This document shows positions 26,172 to 30,961 of a stretch of DNA of 30,961 nucleotides, in pieces. The notes under the pieces were generated by a model. It ran no database searches and was not told the DNA's origin. It saw nothing but the letters and a program-made list of their open reading frames with translations. The number at the start of each line of letters is the position of its first letter. Position 1 is the stretch's first letter. The translations under genes and the position numbers were made by a program. The stretch covers positions 1-30,961 of the IMG/VR virus record IMGVR_UViG_3300028299_000131, one strand, 5' to 3'. The stretch is from a virus.

Positions 26172-27383
26172 ATGATAGACCTTAATTCATTATTAAATAA
26201 TCAAGGGACAGACACAAGCGGGCAGACCGGAGTTATGCCGATAAATACCGCCCCACAGAATAACCGCCTCGCAGACTTGGCGCAGTTATTCCTGGCAGGG
26301 CAACAGGCAAATCCCCCGCAGGATACCGGCCCGAAGATGATTATGGCGGGGGGCAGGGCGTTGGGCCGCGATGTAAGTCAACCTTCCAGATTTCAGAACG
26401 CTATGGGAGGATTGTCGGGATTGGCAACAGGATATCTTCAGGCACAACAGATGCAGAAAAGGAATCAATTCTTTAAATCCGTCAATGATATTATGGGTTC
26501 TAATTCTCCGACGGAGGATAAGAAAAATAATATCCTGCAACTGATTATGCAACACGGCGGGCAGGATTATGGATTAGGGATTAAGGATGTATTGGTAAAG
26601 GAATTAGGACAACCGAAGATGCCGGTGTATAAGACTGATGCTAATGGAAACTTAGTGCAGGTGGGAACGGTAGAAAAAGGATCGAAAATATTACCTCAAG
26701 GTTCAGAAATGTTAAGTAAATTTAAACAGGATGAACAAGGAAATTATATTGTTCCTGAAGGTATGGAAGTAATGGGTTTTGACCAAAAAGGTCAACCAAT
26801 GATTAGAAAAAAACAATCAACCCCGCAAGAAAGAGAAACTGCAAAAGCAGAAGGTCAAGTAATGGCTCAAACTTTAAAACAAAAAGCACAAGCAAAAAGT
26901 GATTTTATAGTTGCAAAGAATAAATTAAGAACGACTATGGCGGCATTTAAGGCGATGGGTGAAACAGGGGGGACTGGTCGTATTGGTGGTATGTTAAATG
27001 TCGTTGGTGGGGTAACAGGATTAAATCCCTATACTCAAGCATATAAAGGTCAATTAGTAGAAGCGGCTGCGGCTTTAGCTAAATTAGCTGCACCTTCAGC
27101 AAGAATAGGACAAGAGATTATAGCTATGTTTAAACAAACGCTTCCTTCCGTAGTTGCGACTACTCCCGAAGCAATCAACCAAATTAGATTCTCATTACAA
27201 AACGCTTTTGCAACTGCATTAGGTAGGGCAGGTCAAGAATACACTTCAGAGATTGATGATATGATTACACAGATGGTTTCTGATATTGTTGATGTAAAAC
27301 CAATGAGAACAGAAGATTTAAAAAGATTTCCTCCTTCACAAACATCTCAAAATAAGGTAGGCAAATATACTTTAATTCAATGA
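26172..27383 (+). CDS. Probable internal virion protein
   Basis: The product has 403 residues, ATG 26172 after TTAGGGGGATAA. The N-terminal 100 residues are Asn/Gln/Gly-rich; GLSGLATGYLQAQQMQKRNQ is a helix of the kind seen in phage ejection proteins. The centre has a repeated charged module (YKTDANGNLVQVGTVEKGSK, FKQDEQGNYIVPEGMEVMGF) and the C-terminal 150 residues are helical with Ala/Leu-rich segments (VEAAAALAKLAAPSARIGQE). From about 26700 to the end AT content is higher than in the first part. No enzymatic motif. It lies between two similar proteins; role inferred from context. Confidence 0.55.
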   Translation: MIDLNSLLNNQGTDTSGQTGVMPINTAPQNNRLADLAQLFLAGQQANPPQDTGPKMIMAGGRALGRDVSQPSRFQNAMGGLSGLATGYLQAQQMQKRNQFFKSVNDIMGSNSPTEDKKNNILQLIMQHGGQDYGLGIKDVLVKELGQPKMPVYKTDANGNLVQVGTVEKGSKILPQGSEMLSKFKQDEQGNYIVPEGMEVMGFDQKGQPMIRKKQSTPQERETAKAEGQVMAQTLKQKAQAKSDFIVAKNKLRTTMAAFKAMGETGGTGRIGGMLNVVGGVTGLNPYTQAYKGQLVEAAAALAKLAAPSARIGQEIIAMFKQTLPSVVATTPEAINQIRFSLQNAFATALGRAGQEYTSEIDDMITQMVSDIVDVKPMRTEDLKRFPPSQTSQNKVGKYTLIQ

Positions 27384-27390
27384 GGATAAT

Positions 27391-28818
27391 ATGCCTCCAC
27401 TAAAATTTCAATCACTAGAAGGGCAAGTAATTACGATAGACTCTCCTGACGGTTCTATGCCAACAGAACAGGAATTGGATCAACTGTTTACTATGGCAAA
27501 AACCAATCAACCTGGAGTGAATCAACCCGAACCTATCAAAACTTCAATTCTTTCTCAATTAAAAGAAAGTTTCCAAAAAACAGGAACTGGATTAGTAAGG
27601 GGAATAGCAGAACCGATTATAAAAAATGTTATTGGTCGGCCCATGCTGGCTTTGGAATCTTTAATCAGTAGGCAACCGCCAGTAGCTTTTAATTATCCTT
27701 TCCCTAAATCTTTGGGAGGCGATATTCCTATAACGCCTATACAATCTTTATCACAAGCAGTCGGGGCAGGTGCGCAAACTGCGGCATTAGCTTTATCTCC
27801 AGGATTAGGGGGTTTATTATACGGTGGGGGTGGTGCTATGGAAGAGGGTAAATCTCCGGGAGAAATAACCCTTTCTGCGCTTTTAATGGGCAGTTTGGGC
27901 AAGGTAGGCGGTATGGCAATAGGTGGAGAACCCTTATTAACAGGGAAAATCGGAAAACTGGCTAAAACAAAAATAGCTCCGATACTGAAAGAAAGTGCAA
28001 CAAGAAGTTATCGTAAGGTTTTAGGGAAAACTACCACCAAAACAGAAAAAATAACTGCCGAAAAACTGACATCACAACTTGTTAATCGCAAACCTTTTGT
28101 TTGGACAAGGAGTGGATTGAAGGATGTTGCCGAAGTAAAATCAGATATTTATGGCAATCAGATTGATGATGCCTGGTCTAAATTATCCCCTAACCAGAAA
28201 GTATCAATTAAACCTATCGTAAAATCCATCAATGATGCGCAGAAAGAACTTGAGGTTAATGGAATTATTATCCGACAGAACGAAATAGAACATCAAGCAT
28301 TACAAAAAATGAAGATGGATTTAGTCAACATAGCTGAAAATCCCAATAAAATATTCCCCCAGACATTGAGGACTTATCGCCAGCAATTAGATAAATTCAC
28401 GGCCGCGAGGAAAAAAGGATTTAGTGTTTCTGATGCCGATAGTGCTGTCTTGGCAGCTACTAAGACTATGGCTAATTCCGTGCGTTCTGAAATAGCCAAA
28501 CAATATCCTGATATAGCAAAATTAAATAAGGAGTTTAATTTTTGGAATGATATGTACGGGCTTTTAAACAATACCATACAGAAACAAAAATCCATTCTGC
28601 CTAAAGGCCATATATTTATGACTGAACATTTGGGAAGGATACCTTATATAGGGATATTCATCCGAAATTTGGGAAGTTTAGTTTCCGACAATGTGGCTTG
28701 GAATAGTTTATCGGGTTCGATGAAATTAAGATTATCAAATTTTCTCTCAAAAGGAGATATAAAAGGTGCTAATTTAACCATTATGGGGATTATGAAGCAA
28801 TTAGGAAAAACACAATGA
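27391..28818 (+). CDS. Probable internal virion / DNA ejection protein
   Basis: The product has 475 residues, ATG 27391 with TGAGGATAAT upstream. It starts with a short folded segment: FQSLEGQVITIDSPDGSMPT, EQELDQLF, a pattern found at the N-terminus of several phage virion proteins. Next is a Gly/Ala-rich hydrophobic stretch (AVGAGAQTAALALSPGLGGL and a following glycine-rich segment, residues about 125-175), which could insert into or cross the host membrane. The C-terminal half has long helical segments typical of ejected channel proteins. No lytic enzyme motif is visible. The next small gene overlaps its stop by ATGA. Confidence 0.55.
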   Translation: MPPLKFQSLEGQVITIDSPDGSMPTEQELDQLFTMAKTNQPGVNQPEPIKTSILSQLKESFQKTGTGLVRGIAEPIIKNVIGRPMLALESLISRQPPVAFNYPFPKSLGGDIPITPIQSLSQAVGAGAQTAALALSPGLGGLLYGGGGAMEEGKSPGEITLSALLMGSLGKVGGMAIGGEPLLTGKIGKLAKTKIAPILKESATRSYRKVLGKTTTKTEKITAEKLTSQLVNRKPFVWTRSGLKDVAEVKSDIYGNQIDDAWSKLSPNQKVSIKPIVKSINDAQKELEVNGIIIRQNEIEHQALQKMKMDLVNIAENPNKIFPQTLRTYRQQLDKFTAARKKGFSVSDADSAVLAATKTMANSVRSEIAKQYPDIAKLNKEFNFWNDMYGLLNNTIQKQKSILPKGHIFMTEHLGRIPYIGIFIRNLGSLVSDNVAWNSLSGSMKLRLSNFLSKGDIKGANLTIMGIMKQLGKTQ

Positions 28819-28877
28819 CATTAACGAATATTTTATTGATAATTATAATTATACTTTTATTATTTCGTCCGGTATAA
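28815..28877 (+). CDS. 20-residue single-span membrane peptide
   Basis: ATG 28815 overlaps the previous stop (ATGA) and encodes MTLTNILLIIIIILLLFRPV: one hydrophobic helix with a short polar N-terminus and an Arg near the C-terminus. Such minute single-span proteins are found near lysis or tail genes of phages and may be holin-like, but this cannot be shown. TTAGGAAAAACACA upstream is a plausible ribosome binding site. Low length makes chance occurrence possible, although a purely hydrophobic frame starting exactly at the stop is suggestive. Confidence 0.5.
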   Translation: MTLTNILLIIIIILLLFRPV

Positions 28878-28906
28878 AATATACTTACTCTAATGGAGGA
28901 AAGTCA

Positions 28907-30340
28907 ATGAAATATAATAGGAAATTTTTTAAGTATCTTTTAACAGGATTACTGGTTTTATCCTTCCCAGTCCTTCTTCACGCGGCCACGACCTATGTTC
29001 CCTCTACGGCTTCGGAAATTGAAACTGATGTTTCTAATTTTGACAATAATCTTAACGCTACCGATACCGATGTGCAGAAGGCTTTAGATACCCTTGATAA
29101 TATGACTTCCGGCGGCATCCCTGGAGGTTCTAATACCTCTATCCAATATAACAACTCTGGTGCTTTCGGCGGCGATGCTAACCTTACCTGGACGCCAGCA
29201 ACAGGATTATCTAATCTCAAACACTCTGCCTTTGGTGCTAACTCTACGATAGACGAAGATATTACCACTTACTATGGTGCTGGAAATTCAGATGTAATCT
29301 TGGGTGTTCACGAAATAGTAACTGCTCCCAACTTGGTGAATATCGGTATCGGAAGTCTTATAGACTTTAATCCTGCGGATAATCATTCTGACCAAGTATA
29401 TAATTTATATACAGGGATAAAAGTTCCTGCAGGTAACACTAAAGACATAGGTTACTTAGAATGTTATTATGCCGAAGCTATAATGGAAGGTTCTGGCGAT
29501 GTAGGAAATATGGAGGCAGGAGATTTTGTAGTTAATCACGCCGGAAGCGGAACGATGGATGAAGCATATACTAATTATGCTAATTTAGCCAATACAGCTG
29601 CAGGAACAATCACGGCAGGTTATGGTGCTCAATACTCTATCGTTAATACAGGCGCTGGAGAAATTACTATCGCTAAAGTCCTTGATGCTGAAGCTCCTAA
29701 AAATACGGGTGCCGGAACGATAGGAACAGGTTATGGATTATTTATAAGTAGTGCTACTAATTCAGGTGGTGGAACATTTACCAATAATTATGGGGCTTAT
29801 ATCAGCGACCAATCCGCAGTCGGTTCAACCTTATCTTACAATCTCTACTCCGCAGGTGCGACAGCGAAGAATTTATTTGAAGGCCCTTGTTCTATACTAA
29901 GTTTATATAATCTTACCTCTGATGGTTTTATTAAAACTTCTGGTGGAACTGGCGTATTAGGGGTAGACACCACAACCTATCTTCCCACATCTGGCGGGGC
30001 ACTCTCCGGTCAATATGCTTCTGCGGAAATTATTGATACTATTGGTGGCGGCACAGTTACAGTAGATTGGGATGCAGGGAATGTGCATTATATGGTTTTG
30101 GATGCGGGAGCGAATACAATCACCTTAACCAATCCCTTATCAGGCGGCAGGTATATCTTGAATCTACAACAAGCTGCGGCAGGGGCGGCAAGCACAGTAA
30201 CCTTTGACCCCGTTCCATATTGGGCGGGCGGCACTCCCCCGACGCTTACAGCTACAAACGACGCGATAGATGTGATTACTTTTGAATACTCTTCGGCAAT
30301 CGGAAAATATATAGGTAGCGTATTATTGGATGTGAAATGA
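28907..30340 (+). CDS. Fibre-like repeat protein with N-terminal signal peptide
   Basis: The product has 477 residues, ATG 28907 with ATGGAGGAAAGTCA upstream. Residues 1-26 form a standard secretion signal: basic KYNRKFFK, hydrophobic LLTGLLVLSFPVLL, then H-A with likely cleavage before A-T-T. GGSNTSIQYNNSGAFGGD is a fibre-type adhesin motif. The middle (residues about 220-315) has three or four beta-helix-type repeats with N-x-G-x-G-x-I/F and Y-G-x-x-I/Y-S-x (AAGTITAGYGAQYSI, GAGTIGTGYGLFISS, GGGTFTNNYGAYISD). The C-terminus is a beta sandwich-like domain. The position suggests a tail or surface adhesin. Export of a phage fibre is unusual; see the findings. Confidence 0.75.
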   Translation: MKYNRKFFKYLLTGLLVLSFPVLLHAATTYVPSTASEIETDVSNFDNNLNATDTDVQKALDTLDNMTSGGIPGGSNTSIQYNNSGAFGGDANLTWTPATGLSNLKHSAFGANSTIDEDITTYYGAGNSDVILGVHEIVTAPNLVNIGIGSLIDFNPADNHSDQVYNLYTGIKVPAGNTKDIGYLECYYAEAIMEGSGDVGNMEAGDFVVNHAGSGTMDEAYTNYANLANTAAGTITAGYGAQYSIVNTGAGEITIAKVLDAEAPKNTGAGTIGTGYGLFISSATNSGGGTFTNNYGAYISDQSAVGSTLSYNLYSAGATAKNLFEGPCSILSLYNLTSDGFIKTSGGTGVLGVDTTTYLPTSGGALSGQYASAEIIDTIGGGTVTVDWDAGNVHYMVLDAGANTITLTNPLSGGRYILNLQQAAAGAASTVTFDPVPYWAGGTPPTLTATNDAIDVITFEYSSAIGKYIGSVLLDVK

Positions 30341-30961
30341 TGAAAAAACTATTTTTAGCCTTAGCGTTTTTCATATTATTGGTTACTTCCTGTTTTGCTG
30401 CTACTTGGACAGCCGCTGCTGGGGGCGGCAACTGGAACAGTAATGATACTTGGGAAGAAGGTGGTGGGTATCCTGTAGCGGGAGATACTGCTATCTTCGA
30501 TTCAGGTAGTGGTAACGTTACTTGTGCCGCTAATTCTGCCTGTGCCGTTCTCAATATGACTGGCTACACGAATACACTGACTATCGGAACTAAGAACTTG
30601 GTTGTCAGTGGAAATGCAACTGTAGCGGGATATGTCTTAATGGGCATTACCAGCAGCACAGGATGGTCAATAGGGGGAGATTTATTATTATTATCTGGTG
30701 GAGATGTTACCTGTGTTAACTATTCTAAAATAGTTTGTTCTGGTTCTTTAGACTTTAGTGCGGGAACATATCACGGTGCATCTTTGGCTGTTATTACATT
30801 TAATGCCACATCCTCTGGAAAAACGATAACCAGCGGTAGTGCCTCTTTTAACAAAGTATACTTTAATGGCGTTGGTGCTGTATGGACATTGGGAGATAAC
30901 TTTACTGCTACTTGGAGTCCTGTAGCTTTTACGGCAGGCACATTGATTCTTGATGGTCGTG
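30340..30961 (+). CDS. Secreted or lipoprotein-type beta-rich protein, 3' partial
   Basis: The gene starts at ATG 30340 (ATG 30337 also possible) just at the previous stop and runs open to the window edge (207 codons). The first residues MKKLFLALAFFILLVTSCFA form an export signal. V-T-S-C fits a lipobox (Cys19), while S-C-F-A before A could equally be a signal peptidase I site. Then the chain is Gly/Ser/Thr/Asn-rich with repeated short strands (NLVVSGNATVAGYVLMG, SIGGDLLLLSGGDVTCVNYS, FNKVYFNG), typical of a beta-helix adhesin. The ribosome binding site is weak, so coupling to the upstream gene is likely. The C-terminus is beyond the window. Confidence 0.7.
   Translation, partial: MKKLFLALAFFILLVTSCFAATWTAAAGGGNWNSNDTWEEGGGYPVAGDTAIFDSGSGNVTCAANSACAVLNMTGYTNTLTIGTKNLVVSGNATVAGYVLMGITSSTGWSIGGDLLLLSGGDVTCVNYSKIVCSGSLDFSAGTYHGASLAVITFNATSSGKTITSGSASFNKVYFNGVGAVWTLGDNFTATWSPVAFTAGTLILDGR

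Overview
The window is a fragment of a double-stranded DNA bacteriophage genome, most likely a short-tailed (podovirus-like) phage of an uncultivated bacterium. Every supported gene lies on the + strand. Genes are packed with ATGA-type overlaps, and most are preceded by AGGAGG-like ribosome binding sites, so the host uses ordinary Shine-Dalgarno initiation and the standard code. Large terminase, portal, scaffold, major capsid protein, a head-tail connector and a P22 gp10-like tail protein are all present. No tape measure, tail tube or sheath gene is seen. The host cannot be named from this sequence. No integrase, polymerase, lysis gene, tRNA or CRISPR array was found.

Layout. Positions 1-350 hold a 24-bp tandem repeat and the end of a repeat protein. 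Positions 356-1705 hold a small replication module: an HTH protein, a replisome-organizer-like protein and a helicase-loader-like protein. Positions 1710-1888 have no gene but fold convincingly on paper into stems plus a pseudoknot, so this is a candidate structured RNA. Positions 1891-6206 are an accessory array of small genes and three DNA methyltransferases. Many of these genes are separated by an exactly repeated 20-nt linker that carries a stop codon in each of the three frames and is followed by a ribosome binding site and start codon. A strong intrinsic terminator (6235-6272) closes this region.

The late region starts with a sigma-region-4-like regulator (6280) and runs through terminase, portal, two small proteins, scaffold and capsid (to 13157), followed by a second terminator (13165-13194). 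An approximately 8-kb carbohydrate module (13502-21405) then interrupts the virion genes. It encodes a SAM methyltransferase, GT2 and GT4 glycosyltransferases, a PIG-L-type deacetylase, a WbqC-family protein, a nucleotidyltransferase-kinase fusion, an RmlB-like dehydratase, and a nucleotide-sugar-dehydrogenase/hexapeptide-acyltransferase fusion. Virion genes resume at 21415 with the connector, tail hub, a tail-fibre-like protein, a GNAT protein, three probable internal or ejection proteins, a 20-residue membrane peptide, and two fibre-like proteins with secretion signals. The last runs off the right edge.

The most unusual signals are: (1) the three-frame-stop linker cassettes; (2) methyltransferases 1 and 2, which share almost identical ends but have unrelated central recognition regions; (3) 8-9 nt poly-G tracts inside methyltransferases 2 and 3, suggestive of phase variation; (4) the candidate structured RNA; and (5) the glycan module with two rare domain fusions embedded among the structural genes. 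A reasonable inference is a phage that diversifies DNA methylation specificity by cassette exchange and slipped-strand switching, and that modifies a surface glycan of itself or its host.
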